Shown one piece after another: positions 13,900-22,729 of a stretch of DNA of 38,038 nucleotides. The DNA is taken from positions 1 to 38,038 of the forward strand of contig DASYXS010000052.1 in the NCBI GenBank assembly GCA_035934535.1. Reading direction: 5' to 3'. Position numbers and translations under genes: made by a program. Under the pieces are notes generated by a model. That model worked only from the letters and a program-made list of their open reading frames with translations, searched no databases and was not told the DNA's origin. The DNA comes from DASSJF01 sp035934535. Its GTDB lineage: Bacteria > Sysuimicrobiota > Sysuimicrobiia > Sysuimicrobiales > Segetimicrobiaceae. The stretch's first letter is position 1; each line of letters starts with the position of its first letter.

Positions 13900-15294
13900 C
13901 TATTGCACCGGAAGATGTGACGCCGTCCAAGCGTTGATGCCGCCGACGAGATCGGCGACATCCGGCACGCCGTGCTTCTCGAGCAGGCTCGCCGCGATCG
14001 AGGAGCGATAGCCGCTCGCGCAGTACACCACAACCTGCCGCGGGCCGCTCGGAACTTCCGCGATCCGCTCAAGCAGGTGCTGCAGCGGGATGTGCAAGCT
14101 GCCGGCGATGCGGGCGTCGCGCCGCTCGGCGTCTCCGCGCACGTCGAGGACGACCGGCGGCTCCGGCGAGGCGAGCAGCTCTGCGAGAGCCTGCGCGGTC
14201 ACCCTCGGCAGCCGGCGCATCAGGTCGCGCCGCGCGCCGATGGCCTCCATGCCGTGCTCCAGATATCCCGCGAAGTGATCGAACCCGATCCGCCCGAGCC
14301 GCATCGCCGCCTCGGGCTCGCGGCCGCCGGGCGCGACAATGACGATCGGCCGCTCCCGATCCAGCAGCGTCCCCGCCCACGTCGCGTACTGCCCGCCGAG
14401 ACCGATGTTGACGCTGCCGAGCAGATGCGCCCCCGCGAAATCCGCCGGGTCCCGCGCGTCCAGCAGCTGGGCGCGGGCATCGCGCAGCCGGAGCGTGTCG
14501 TCGAGGCCGAGGCCCTGCAGGCCGCGCGCCAGCGCGCGGTCGAGTGTTGGGTGTTCCTTGGTATTCAGGATCGCATCGTACGTAAAGTACGAGGGGGCGT
14601 CCGGCTGGTCCGCGGTGATGATCTTGATGAAATCCTCCCGGCTCATTTCCTGTAGGGCGTAATTGTACCGGCGCTGGTCGCCGATCGTGGAGACGGTCTC
14701 TTTGCTGATGTTCCGGCCGCAGAGGGAGCCGGCGCCGTGGGTCGGGTACACCAGCGTGTCGTCCGGCAGCGCGAGCAGCTTCGTGCGCAGCGAGTCGTAG
14801 AGCATGCCGGCGAGCTGCTCCGCCGACCATCCGAGCGCGGCCCGGAGATCCGGCCGGCCGACGTCGCCGATAAACAGGGTATCGCCCGTCAACACGGCCT
14901 GCGGGCGCATGCCGTCTTTTTTGAGATTGAAGACGAGGACACAGATCGATTCGGGGGAATGCCCCGGCGTCTCGAGCGCCGTGAGGCGCACTCCGCCGAG
15001 CGACACCGCGTCGCCGTCGCCGAGCGGCGTGAAGGCGTACTCGGCCTTGGCCTGACGGCCGAGGTAGATCGCCGCTCCGGTACGGTCGCGCAGCTCGAGG
15101 TGCCCCGCCAGAAAGTCCGCGTGAAAATGCGTCAGCAGCACGTGCCGGATCGTGAGCCCCAGCCGGGCGGCGTCGTCCAGGTACTGGTCGATATCCCGCT
15201 GGGGGTCCACGACCGCAGCGGCGCGGCTCTCCTCGTCGGCCACAAGGTATGACGCGTGGGCGAGGCAGCCGAGGTAGTACTGCTTGAGGATCAT
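13900..15294 (-). CDS. Persulfide dioxygenase-like metallo-beta-lactamase fused to two rhodanese domains
   Basis: A 464-residue fusion. Residues 1-240 are an ETHE1-like metallo-hydrolase with THFHADFLAGH (metal ligands H56, H58, D60, H65), the TPGHSPES block and the GDTLFIGDVGRPDL signature typical of glutathione/low-molecular-weight persulfide dioxygenases, which oxidise persulfides to sulfite. Two rhodanese domains follow. The first (about 255-350) lacks an active cysteine (IVIVAPGGREPEAAM). The second (about 365-460) has the loop VVYCASGYRSS with the catalytic Cys near 425. The fused rhodanese may pass sulfane sulfur to or from the dioxygenase. The ATG at 15294 overlaps the peroxiredoxin stop as ATGA, so translation is coupled. 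Rhodanese-type sulfurtransferase activity alone is the alternative. Confidence 0.87.
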   Translation of the reverse strand: MILKQYYLGCLAHASYLVADEESRAAAVVDPQRDIDQYLDDAARLGLTIRHVLLTHFHADFLAGHLELRDRTGAAIYLGRQAKAEYAFTPLGDGDAVSLGGVRLTALETPGHSPESICVLVFNLKKDGMRPQAVLTGDTLFIGDVGRPDLRAALGWSAEQLAGMLYDSLRTKLLALPDDTLVYPTHGAGSLCGRNISKETVSTIGDQRRYNYALQEMSREDFIKIITADQPDAPSYFTYDAILNTKEHPTLDRALARGLQGLGLDDTLRLRDARAQLLDARDPADFAGAHLLGSVNIGLGGQYATWAGTLLDRERPIVIVAPGGREPEAAMRLGRIGFDHFAGYLEHGMEAIGARRDLMRRLPRVTAQALAELLASPEPPVVLDVRGDAERRDARIAGSLHIPLQHLLERIAEVPSGPRQVVVYCASGYRSSIAASLLEKHGVPDVADLVGGINAWTASHLPVQ

Positions 15295-15950
15295 TCCGGC
15301 TGCGGCACGATCCGAATGTACGGCCGCGGCGCCTTCCACCCGCCGGGATAGGTCTTCTTCGCGTCCTCGTCGGAGACCGACCCGGCGATGATCACGTCGT
15401 CGCCGCGCTTCCAGTTTACGGGCGTCGCGACCTTGTGCTTCGCGGTCAACTGCAGCGAGTCGATGACCCGCAGCACCTCGTCGAAATTCCGCCCGGTCGT
15501 CATCGGATACGAGATCGTGAGCTTGATCTTCTTGTCGGGTCCGATCACATACACGGTGCGGACGGTCTGGTTGTCGGCCGGGGTGCGGCCCTCGCAGGAT
15601 CCCTCGAGGTCGCCCGGCAGCATCTCATACAGTTTCGCCACCTCGAGGTCGGTGTCGCCGATCATCGGATAGTTGGGCGCATGGCCCTGCGTCTCTTTGA
15701 TGTCGTTCGCCCACTTCTCATGGTTGCCGACCGGATCGACGCTGAGTCCGATGATCTTGGTGTTGCGCCGGTCGAACTCGGGCTTGATCTTGGCCATGTA
15801 GCCGAGCTCTGTGGTGCAAACGGGCGTGAAGTCTTTGGGATGCGAGAACAGCACGGCCCACGAGCTGCCGATCCAGTCGTGAAAGCGGATCCGGCCTTCT
15901 GTCGTCTCCGCGTCGAAATCCGGGGCGACATCGCCCAACCGAAGTGCCAT
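15291..15950 (-). CDS. Peroxiredoxin, 1-Cys (Prx6) type
   Basis: A 219-residue thiol peroxidase. The peroxidatic Cys45 is in FTPVCTTELG, preceded by VLFSHPKDF. The long C-terminal arm with PMTTGRNFDEVLRVIDSLQL and PVNWKRGDDVIIAG is the Prx6-subfamily dimerisation region, and there is no clear resolving cysteine (one other Cys in GSCEGRT). It reduces hydrogen peroxide and alkyl hydroperoxides using an external thiol. The start MALRLGD at 15950 is chosen because GGAGGTG lies just upstream; an earlier in-frame ATG at 16001 lacks such a site. It is coupled to the persulfide-dioxygenase fusion, suggesting joint handling of reactive sulfur and peroxide. Confidence 0.92.
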   Translation of the reverse strand: MALRLGDVAPDFDAETTEGRIRFHDWIGSSWAVLFSHPKDFTPVCTTELGYMAKIKPEFDRRNTKIIGLSVDPVGNHEKWANDIKETQGHAPNYPMIGDTDLEVAKLYEMLPGDLEGSCEGRTPADNQTVRTVYVIGPDKKIKLTISYPMTTGRNFDEVLRVIDSLQLTAKHKVATPVNWKRGDDVIIAGSVSDEDAKKTYPGGWKAPRPYIRIVPQPE

Positions 15951-16071
15951 GTCACACCTCCGAGTTGTGCGTCTCATATTACCGCAAGATCGGGCGCGCA
16001 TCCGATAGAGAGAGGCGCCGGTCGTCCGTGGTTCGTGGCGGCGGCGCCCCGTCCCTGGCGGCCTGTCCGGA

Positions 16072-16602
16072 TTACGGCGCTTTGGCCGCCGGAAGGACCG
16101 TGATGCTCGGACGTCCGACCGGCAGTGTCTGGACGGACGGGTCCCACAGCAAGTAGATCTTGCCGTAAGTGTCGACGATCGAGTTGACCACCTTTTCTGC
16201 CTCCGCGGGCGACATGTCCAGTACCGCCGCGGAGACGAGCGGGATTTCCACCCGGTGATAGTGCCACAATGCCTTCTCGGCCGGCGAGAACTTCGCGTAG
16301 GTTGCCGAATTCACGATCGTCTCAACCCCCACGAGGTGCGCGTCCGGGGCGGCGCTGTCGTAGAGCTGACACTCGATGAGGCCCCCGGCGACCTGCTTGC
16401 AGAAGTGGTGGGCGAGCATTTCCGGTTTGCCGGGGAAGTGCATCTTCGCCGTGATGTGCAGTGTCCAGCCCTCCGTCGGCCTCGGGCTGTCGCCGCCGGC
16501 CGCAGCTCGCGGGCCCATGCCTCCCGCGGTGAGCACCGCCACCGCCGCGATGGCGGTGAATGCCAGCACGGTCATGACCGTGCGCGATCCGATCCGTCTC
16601 AT
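16072..16602 (-). CDS. DUF1264 (oil-body-associated-protein-like) exported protein
   Basis: A 176-residue protein with a signal peptide or anchor of about 36 residues, followed by a DUF1264 domain. Matching family blocks are MLAHHFCKQV, ECQLYDSAAPDAHLVGVE, FSPAEKALWHYHRVEI and VDTYGKIYLLWD. In plants the family (OBAP) is linked to oil bodies; in bacteria and fungi the function is unknown. The conserved His, Cys and Trp-His positions could form a ligand or metal site, but that is not shown. It lies 24 bases downstream of the rhodanese gene and 121 bases upstream of the peroxiredoxin on the same strand, so it is likely an extracytoplasmic member of the sulfur/redox cluster. Confidence 0.82.
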   Translation of the reverse strand: MRRIGSRTVMTVLAFTAIAAVAVLTAGGMGPRAAAGGDSPRPTEGWTLHITAKMHFPGKPEMLAHHFCKQVAGGLIECQLYDSAAPDAHLVGVETIVNSATYAKFSPAEKALWHYHRVEIPLVSAAVLDMSPAEAEKVVNSIVDTYGKIYLLWDPSVQTLPVGRPSITVLPAAKAP

Positions 16603-16626
16603 CCGTCTCCCTCCTCTCGGTGTGCG

Positions 16627-17478
16627 CTACCCGGTCCGCTCGACCGGCGCGCCGACCAGGCTGCCCCACTCCGTCCATGAGCCGTCGTAGTTTCGGACGC
16701 GTGGGTATCCGAGCAGGTATGTGAGCGTGAACCACGTGAGGGACGAGCGCTCGCCGATCCGGCAATACGCAATGACCTCGTTGTCGGGGTGGATGCCTCG
16801 GCTCTCGTAGAGCCGGCGGAGATCCTCCGGGCCCTTGAACGTTCCGTCGTCACGGACGTTGTGGCTCCAGGGGATGTTCTGCGCGCCAGGAATGTGGCCG
16901 CCACGCTGCGCGCCTTCGTGCGGATAGGCCGGCACCGTGATCACTTCGCCGCTGAACTCTTGCGGCGACCGGACGTCCACGAGCGCCACGCCGGGGTCTC
17001 CGAACCGTGCCAGCACCTGATCGCGAAATGCGCGGATGCTGAGGTCCGGATTTTTCGCCCGGAAAGCGGCACGCGGGTAGGACGATACGTCCGCGGCCAT
17101 CGGGCGGCCCTCGGCGACCCATTTCGCGCGGCCGCCGTTCAGAATCCGCACGCGCTGGACGCCGTACATTCGGCACAGCCAGAAGGAGTATGTCGCGAAC
17201 CAATTGTGCTTGGCGCCGTATAGGACGAGGGTCGTCGCGTTGTCTACGCCGTAGGCGCCGAGGAGATGCTCAAACTGTTCTTTGGTGATCCAATCGCGGC
17301 GGACGCGATCCTGCAACTGCGTCTGCCAGTTGAAGTGGACCGCGCCCGGAACGTGACCGTGGTCGTACAGGGTGACGTCTTCGGAGACTTCGGCCACGCG
17401 GACCGCCGGGTCTTGGAGATGGTCCCCGAGCCACACGGTGTCAACCAGGACTTCGTCGTGCGCGTATCCGTCCGGCAT
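16627..17478 (-). CDS. Thiosulfate/3-mercaptopyruvate sulfurtransferase (two-domain rhodanese)
   Basis: A 283-residue tandem rhodanese. The amino-terminal domain is the inactive one (WLGDHLQDPAVRVAEV, HVPGAVHFNW). The carboxy-terminal domain holds VALVDVRSPQEFSGE and the active loop AYCRIGERSSLTWF with Cys239, followed by the conserved NYDGSWTEWG. It transfers sulfane sulfur from thiosulfate or mercaptopyruvate to cyanide or thiol acceptors. The loop residues CRIGERS favour thiosulfate over mercaptopyruvate, whose enzymes usually have CGSGVTA-type loops; this is an inference. It is the first gene of the minus-strand sulfur cluster (ATG 17478). Confidence 0.9.
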   Translation of the reverse strand: MPDGYAHDEVLVDTVWLGDHLQDPAVRVAEVSEDVTLYDHGHVPGAVHFNWQTQLQDRVRRDWITKEQFEHLLGAYGVDNATTLVLYGAKHNWFATYSFWLCRMYGVQRVRILNGGRAKWVAEGRPMAADVSSYPRAAFRAKNPDLSIRAFRDQVLARFGDPGVALVDVRSPQEFSGEVITVPAYPHEGAQRGGHIPGAQNIPWSHNVRDDGTFKGPEDLRRLYESRGIHPDNEVIAYCRIGERSSLTWFTLTYLLGYPRVRNYDGSWTEWGSLVGAPVERTG

Positions 17479-17641
17479 CGATCGTGTCCCTCACACGTGG
17501 TGCAATCGGCGTCTGCCGCGTTGGGGCCAGGATACGCGAGAGCCGGAGAGCGCGTCACCGGGAGAAATACGTGTTTTCCGCGGCGGCGGTACCTGTCTTT
17601 CGGCCTAGGCACCGTTGGCGACGAGGACCGGGGCTACGCGA

Positions 17642-20002
17642 TCAGGTCGAGGGCACCCCGTCTGCGCGGAACGGGCCGGCCCGAAGACCGTGCTCGACCG
17701 CCCAGGCGGCGATCTGGGCGCGGGAGTTGAAGGAGAGCTTATTAAGGATGCTTTGCACATGGCCTTCGGCCGTGCGTTCGGCGATCACGAGGCGCGCGGC
17801 GATCTCCCGGTTGGGCAGCCCTTCGGCAATGAGCCCTGCCACTTCGCGCTCGCGGGCCGTCAGCGGGGTCCCGATCGCGCCCGGTTGAGCCGCGGTCTCG
17901 CCGCGGCCGGCCGGCGCCGTGGAGAGGGCGAGTGCCTCCGCTGCCGCGCCGTCGGCGGCCAGTCCTCGTCCGCAGTGGCTCGCCGCGGCAAATGCCCGGT
18001 TTCCGCGTCGGGCCCGCACGAACGCGGTAATCTCTTCGAACTCCGCATGCTCCGCTGGTTCGAGGCGGACTCCGGCAGTGTCAAGGAGACCGCTCACCGC
18101 GCCGAGCACCCGCGCGACCCGCTCATGTGGCGCATCTTTCGAGGCCGCGGCAAGCCCTGCGATGGCCATGATCACATCGCGTGGGCTCTTGAGGTCCCTG
18201 GCGCACACCAAACTCTCGCGGAAGAGTTCGCGCGCCTCGGCGATCCTGCCCTGATGGAGCCTGATATAGGCCAGATTATGGAGGAGGTGCGAACGGCCCC
18301 GCGCCTCTCCGACTTCCTCGTACAGTTTCATCGCCCGCTGGGTCAGCATCTCCGCCCGCTCGTAGTCGCCCTTGCTTCGCGCTATTTCGCCGAGGCAGTC
18401 GACGGAGTTGGCTTGTCCGCGGCGGTAATTGACCTGCTCGTACAAGTGCACGCTTCGCGCCATCATGTCCGTGGCTTGATCATACTCACCGTTGCTCTGC
18501 CGCACGTGGGCCAGGGAATGAAGGGCCTGCGCGGCAGCGTACGCGTCGTCGTACTGCTCGGCGAGAGAGAGCGCGCTCGAACACAGGGCCGCGGTGCGTT
18601 GATAATCCCCCTGGCGGTAGGCTAAGATACCGGCGGTGTTGAGTGCTCGGGCCCGCAGTCCAGGTTCCGCAGTGCGCCCCGCCGCAATCATGCTCTCCAG
18701 CCACGCGCGCGCTTCGGCGTAGTAGGCGCGCATCTCCCAAAATCGCTGCAGATGCACCGCCAACCGCAGCCCCGGCTCGACTTCCGCTGCGGTGCCGCGG
18801 CTCCAATCGAGTGCGCCTCTCAAGTTGGCGTACTCTCGGTCCATGCGGTCCAACCATGCCTTCTGCTGCGGTCCATCCAGTTCGGCGCTGCCCTGTTCGG
18901 CAAGCGCGAGGTACCAATCGCGATGGCGCCGGCGGATCGAAGCGGCCGTTCCCGCGTCATTCAGGTGTTCCTCACCGTACTGCCGCACCGTCTCCAGCAA
19001 CTCGTACCGCGCCTCGCCGTCCCGGATTTCCGCGAGGACGATTGATTTGTCCACCAGCGACGTCAACAGGTCCACGATCTCCGGCGCGTCGATGCCGTCA
19101 TCGGCGCATACCGTCTCCGCGGCCTCCAGCGTCCATCCGCCCGCGAATACCGACAGCCGTGCGAGCAGCGTCCGCTCGCGCTCGGTGAGGAGGTCGTAAC
19201 TCCAGTCCATCGCCGCGCGCAGGGTCCGATGGCGCGCGAGCGCCGTCCGGCTGCCGCCGCTCAGCAGGTGGAAGCGGTCATCGAGGCGCGCGGCGATCTG
19301 TTCCACTGACAGCGCCCGCACGCGGGCCGCCGCGAGCTCGATCGCGAGGGGAATCCCGTCCAATCGGTAGCAGACCTGCGCGACCGCCCGGGCATTGTCC
19401 GCGGTGACCTGGAAGCCCGGCCGGGCCGCCGCGGCGCGTTCGGCGAAGAGGCGCACCGCCTCGAATTGCGCGAGGCGGTCATGAGGCGGCGGATGAACAG
19501 GGTCCGCGACGGTGAGCGACGGAACGCGCCAGATCGTCTCTCCGGCCACGCCGAGCGGCTCGCGGCTGGTGGCCAGAATCCGCAGGGCGGGACACTCCCG
19601 CAACAGCGCGCCGGCGAGGCCGGCACAGGCGCTCAGCAGATGTTCACAGTTGTCGAGCACCAGCAGAAGCGTCGTGTCGCGAAGGGCGCCGGCGAGCGTG
19701 TCCGTGACCGCGCGGTCCGCATGCTCCGTCACGCCCAGCGCGGCGGCCACGGCATGCGGGACGAGGCCGGCATCGGAGAGGGCCGCGAACTCCACGCTCC
19801 ACACGCCGTTCGGGAAGCCCGCGAGGCGCGCCCTGGCGACTTCGAGTGCGAGGCGGGACTTGCCGCAGCCTCCGGCGCCAGTGAGCGTGAGGAGCCGGGT
19901 CCCGCCGAGCAGCCCGCAGACTTCGGCGATCGCGCGCTCCCGCCCGACGAAGCTCGTGAGCGGGGCGGGCAGGTTGTTGGGCCCAAGGGGCGCACCGGCC
20001 AT
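17642..20002 (-). CDS. LuxR-family transcriptional regulator with NB-ARC-like ATPase and TPR region
   Basis: A 786-residue multidomain regulator. Residues 15-300 form a STAND-type ATPase with FVGRERAIAEV, Walker A TGAGGCGKSR (41-50) and Walker B LLLVLDNCEHLL (about 112-123). A winged-helix/TPR region follows (about 320-640; repeats such as AAALCSSALSLAEQYDDAYA- and RAMKLYEEVGEARGRSHL-like helices). A LuxR/GerE helix-turn-helix is at the C-terminus from about residue 714 (LTAREREVAGLIAEGLPNRE, VIAERTAEGHVQSILNKL). Such proteins are activators that assemble when ligand and ATP bind. Target and ligand are unknown. It is divergent from the ilv T-box promoter and downstream of nothing obvious, so it could control either neighbour. 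Confidence 0.92.
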   Translation of the reverse strand: MAGAPLGPNNLPAPLTSFVGRERAIAEVCGLLGGTRLLTLTGAGGCGKSRLALEVARARLAGFPNGVWSVEFAALSDAGLVPHAVAAALGVTEHADRAVTDTLAGALRDTTLLLVLDNCEHLLSACAGLAGALLRECPALRILATSREPLGVAGETIWRVPSLTVADPVHPPPHDRLAQFEAVRLFAERAAAARPGFQVTADNARAVAQVCYRLDGIPLAIELAAARVRALSVEQIAARLDDRFHLLSGGSRTALARHRTLRAAMDWSYDLLTERERTLLARLSVFAGGWTLEAAETVCADDGIDAPEIVDLLTSLVDKSIVLAEIRDGEARYELLETVRQYGEEHLNDAGTAASIRRRHRDWYLALAEQGSAELDGPQQKAWLDRMDREYANLRGALDWSRGTAAEVEPGLRLAVHLQRFWEMRAYYAEARAWLESMIAAGRTAEPGLRARALNTAGILAYRQGDYQRTAALCSSALSLAEQYDDAYAAAQALHSLAHVRQSNGEYDQATDMMARSVHLYEQVNYRRGQANSVDCLGEIARSKGDYERAEMLTQRAMKLYEEVGEARGRSHLLHNLAYIRLHQGRIAEARELFRESLVCARDLKSPRDVIMAIAGLAAASKDAPHERVARVLGAVSGLLDTAGVRLEPAEHAEFEEITAFVRARRGNRAFAAASHCGRGLAADGAAAEALALSTAPAGRGETAAQPGAIGTPLTAREREVAGLIAEGLPNREIAARLVIAERTAEGHVQSILNKLSFNSRAQIAAWAVEHGLRAGPFRADGVPST

Positions 20003-20072
20003 ACCGAACCCTCGTCTGGACGCGGATTTCGCCCGGATCGGCGGTCACGTTCGGCGGAGCCCGGCACGTTCC

Positions 20073-20102
20073 TTGACAGCGGCAGGGCGGTTTTGGTAAA
20101 GT
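20073..20102 (+). promoter_or_regulatory. Sigma70-type promoter of the ilv-leu operon
   Basis: A perfect TTGACA (20073-20078), an 18-base spacer and TAAAGT (20097-20102) put the transcription start near 20109, just before the T-box leader. A second TTGACA at 20106-20111 has no matching -10. Confidence 0.65.
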
Positions 20103-20111
20103 CATTTGACA

Positions 20112-20394
20112 AGTTCTCGCATACAGGCGATGAGGAGGCCGGGCCGCGGTTGCCCGGATCCGAGAGAGCTGGGGCAGGTGCGAGCCAGCATCCGGAACCG
20201 TGACCGCTCACCTCCGAGCCGCGGAACCAAAGGCCGTTCGTCCCGCGAAGACGGGACGCGCCGCGCCGAGTAGCATCCGCCGGACCCCGCCGTAACCGGG
20301 ATGAGAGCCGTTCGAGCCGCCTCCGGCCGGACGGAACTAGGGTGGTACCGCGGGAAGCCCCGTCCTTAGATGGCTTTCCGCGGTTTCGTATTTT
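20112..20394 (+). promoter_or_regulatory. T-box riboswitch controlling ilvB-ilvN-ilvC-leuA-cimA-leuB
   Basis: The conserved T-box AACTAGGGTGGTACCGCG is at 20335-20352. Stem I landmarks upstream are GAGAGAGCTGGG and GTGCGAGCCAGC (about 20163-20189). The most likely specifier is CTC at 20207-20209, followed by A and then CCTCCGAGCC, as in leucine T-boxes; ATC or ACC nearby cannot be ruled out by eye. GGACGG (20329-20334) can pair with CCGTCC (20360-20365) to form the antiterminator, which competes with the terminator at 20348-20394. Uncharged tRNA, probably tRNA-Leu, would pair with the TGGT bulge and permit read-through, so the operon responds to leucine starvation. Confidence 0.9.
20348..20394 (+). 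terminator. T-box-controlled intrinsic terminator
   Basis: CCGCGGgAAGCC (20348-20359) pairs with GGCTTtCCGCGG (20372-20383) across a 12-base loop, followed by TTTCGTATTTT. The first arm overlaps the T-box sequence and the antiterminator partner CCGTCC is in the loop, so the two structures exclude each other. Confidence 0.88.
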
Positions 20395-20428
20395 CGGCGG
20401 GCGGAAGACACAGGGGAGGAGCGGTGTA

Positions 20429-22171
20429 ATGGCGCGTCAGGCGACGTCTACGGTGAAGCCGGGTCCGGCTGCCACGGTGAAGCGCATGCTGGGGTCGCAG
20501 GCCTTGATCGAATGCCTGCACCGGGCCGGCGTCGAGGTCATCTTCGGCCACCCGGGCGGCGCGGCGCTCCCGCTCTACGACGCGCTGTACGACGCGCGCG
20601 GCATCCGGCACGTCCTCGTGCGGCACGAGCAGGTCGCCGCGCACGCGGCCACCGGCTACCACCGCGTTACCGGCAAGGTCGGGGTGTGCATGGCGACGTC
20701 CGGGCCGGGCGCGACGAACCTAGTCACCGGCATCACCGACGCGATGATGGACTCCGCCGGAATCGTGGCGATCACCGGCCAGGTCAGCACGCTCGCGATC
20801 GGCCGCGACGCGTTCCAAGAGGCCGACGTGACCGGGATCACGATGCCCGTCACCAAGCACAACTGCATCGTCCAGAAGTCCGCGGAACTGCCGCGGCTCG
20901 TGCTGCAGTCGTTTCTCATCGCCGGCAGCGGCCGGCCGGGTCCCGTCCTCGTCGACATCCCGCGGGACATCGCCGCGGCCGAGCACGAGTTCGAGTTTCC
21001 GGAGCAGGTGACGCTGCGCAGCGGCAAGATTCCGCCGGCGATCCCGAGCCCGAATCAGATCGCCGCCGCCGCAGCCCTCCTCGGCGGGGCGTCGCGCCCG
21101 CTGATCTACGCCGGCGGGGGCGTGATCACCGCGAACGGCGCCGGGGAGCTCACGGCGCTTGCCCGCAAGGCGCGCATCCCGGTCACGACGACGCTGATGG
21201 GCAAGGGCGCCTTTCCGGAGACGGATCCCCTGTCGCTCGGGATGCTCGGCATGCACGGCACCGCCTACGCGAACCACGCGATCAACACCGCGGACGTGGT
21301 CCTCGCCGTGGGCGTGCGCTTCGATGACCGCGTGACCGGCCGCGTGAAGGACTTTGCCCCGCACGCGAAGTTCATCCACATCGACATCGATCCGGCCGAG
21401 ATCGGCAAGATCAAGCCGGCCCATGTGCCGATCGTCGGCGATGCGCGCGAGTCGCTGCGCGTGCTGGCCGCGCAGCTCACCCCCCCGGTGTGCGAGCCCT
21501 GGCACGCGCAGCTGGCGGAGTGGAAGGCGCGCTACCCGCTGCGGTACCGGCAGAACGGCGACGGGATCAAGCCGCAGTTTGCGATCGAGGAGATTTACAA
21601 GATCACCGAGGGCCGGGCGATCGTGACGACCGACGTCGGCCAGCATCAGATGTGGGCGGCGCAGTTCTACCTGACGACGGAGCCGCGGACGTGGGTCAGT
21701 TCCGGCGGCCTCGGGACGATGGGCTTCGGGTTCCCCGCGGCGCTCGGCGCCCAAGTCGGGCGGCCGGACGCGCTCGTGTGCGCGATCGTCGGCGACGGCG
21801 GCTACCAGATGACGATGCAGGACCTCGCGACCGCGGTCGAGTGGGGGCTGCCGATCAAGGTCTACATCGTCAACAACGGCTCGCTCGGCATGGTCCGGCA
21901 GTGGCAGCAGCTCTTCTACCGCGAGCGCTACTCGCACGTCTTCCTGAAAAACCCCGACTTCGCCAAGGTCGCGGACGCCTTCGGCGCCGTGGGCATCAGC
22001 GTGCGCCGGCCGGAGGAGGTCGGGCCCGCTGTGCGTCGGTCGCTCGAGGTCACGGACCGGCCGTGCGTCGTCGACATCCTCTGCGATCCCGAGGAAAACT
22101 GCTACCCGATGATCCCGTCGGGCCAGTCCATCAAGGAGATGATCGTTGAAGATGATCGCATCCGCGACTGA
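20429..22171 (+). CDS. ilvB: Acetolactate synthase, large catalytic subunit
   Basis: A 580-residue ThDP enzyme that joins two pyruvates, or pyruvate with 2-ketobutyrate, in the first common step of valine/leucine and isoleucine synthesis. The N-terminal Pyr domain has FGHPGGAALPLYDAL with the catalytic Glu in VRHEQVAAHAA. The FAD/central domain includes VGVRFDDRVTGR. The C-terminal domain has the GDGGYQMTMQDLATAVE to VNN diphosphate/Mg motif. The ATG at 20429 is chosen because GGGGAGGAG lies just upstream and after the terminator; a GTG at 20342 lies inside the T-box and is not used. It is the first gene of the T-box operon, and its 3' end overlaps the ilvN start. Confidence 0.97.
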   Translation: MARQATSTVKPGPAATVKRMLGSQALIECLHRAGVEVIFGHPGGAALPLYDALYDARGIRHVLVRHEQVAAHAATGYHRVTGKVGVCMATSGPGATNLVTGITDAMMDSAGIVAITGQVSTLAIGRDAFQEADVTGITMPVTKHNCIVQKSAELPRLVLQSFLIAGSGRPGPVLVDIPRDIAAAEHEFEFPEQVTLRSGKIPPAIPSPNQIAAAAALLGGASRPLIYAGGGVITANGAGELTALARKARIPVTTTLMGKGAFPETDPLSLGMLGMHGTAYANHAINTADVVLAVGVRFDDRVTGRVKDFAPHAKFIHIDIDPAEIGKIKPAHVPIVGDARESLRVLAAQLTPPVCEPWHAQLAEWKARYPLRYRQNGDGIKPQFAIEEIYKITEGRAIVTTDVGQHQMWAAQFYLTTEPRTWVSSGGLGTMGFGFPAALGAQVGRPDALVCAIVGDGGYQMTMQDLATAVEWGLPIKVYIVNNGSLGMVRQWQQLFYRERYSHVFLKNPDFAKVADAFGAVGISVRRPEEVGPAVRRSLEVTDRPCVVDILCDPEENCYPMIPSGQSIKEMIVEDDRIRD

Positions 22172-22694
22172 GGCCCTCAACGGCACCTCGCCGCGGACGC
22201 AGCGACCGATGAAGCACACCATCTCCGTGCTGGTAGACAACGCGCCCGGCGTGCTGATGAAGGTGGCCGGGCTGTTCCGCCGGCGCGGCTACAACATCCA
22301 CAGCCTGGCCGTCGGCGTGACGGAGCAGCCCACCGTCTCGCGGATGATCATCGTCGTCGAGGGCGAGCCGGAGATCCTCGAGCAGATCATCAAGCAGCTC
22401 AACAAGCTGATCGAGACGATCAAGGTCAACGACGTCACTGGCTTCAACACCGTCGACCGCGAGCTGGCGCTCATCAAGCTCAACGCCACGCCGCAGACGC
22501 GGATGGAGATCATGGAGATCAGCAACGTCTTCCGCGCGAGCGTCGTCGACCTGACCGAGAAGACGATGACGCTCGAGGTGACGGGGCGGTCCGACAAGAT
22601 CGACGCGATCCTGTCGCTCCTTTCGAAGTACGGCGTGCGCGAGATGGTCCGTACGGGCCAGGTGACGCTCGTGCGCGGCACCCAACCGACGTAA
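22146..22694 (+). CDS. ilvN: Acetolactate synthase, small regulatory subunit
   Basis: A protein of up to 182 residues with an N-terminal ACT domain (HTISVLVDNAPGVLMKVAGL, RRRGYNIHSLAVG) and the ALS_ss C-terminal domain (RELALIKLNATPQTRMEIME, GKSD-like TGRSDKIDAILSLL). It activates IlvB and gives valine feedback inhibition. The TTG at 22146 has AAGGAG seven bases upstream inside ilvB and gives a 26-base overlap; the more usual length would start at ATG 22209 (MKHTISVLV). The choice between them is open. ilvC starts 35 bases downstream. Confidence 0.95.
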   Translation: MKMIASATEALNGTSPRTQRPMKHTISVLVDNAPGVLMKVAGLFRRRGYNIHSLAVGVTEQPTVSRMIIVVEGEPEILEQIIKQLNKLIETIKVNDVTGFNTVDRELALIKLNATPQTRMEIMEISNVFRASVVDLTEKTMTLEVTGRSDKIDAILSLLSKYGVREMVRTGQVTLVRGTQPT

Positions 22695-22729
22695 CACCCG
22701 GGCGGAGCCCCCAAGGAGGCGGCGCACAA

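Noticed and set aside
20720..22240. 506-codon open frame antisense to ilvB
   Set aside because: Shadow of ilvB third-position GC bias; no ribosome site or domain.
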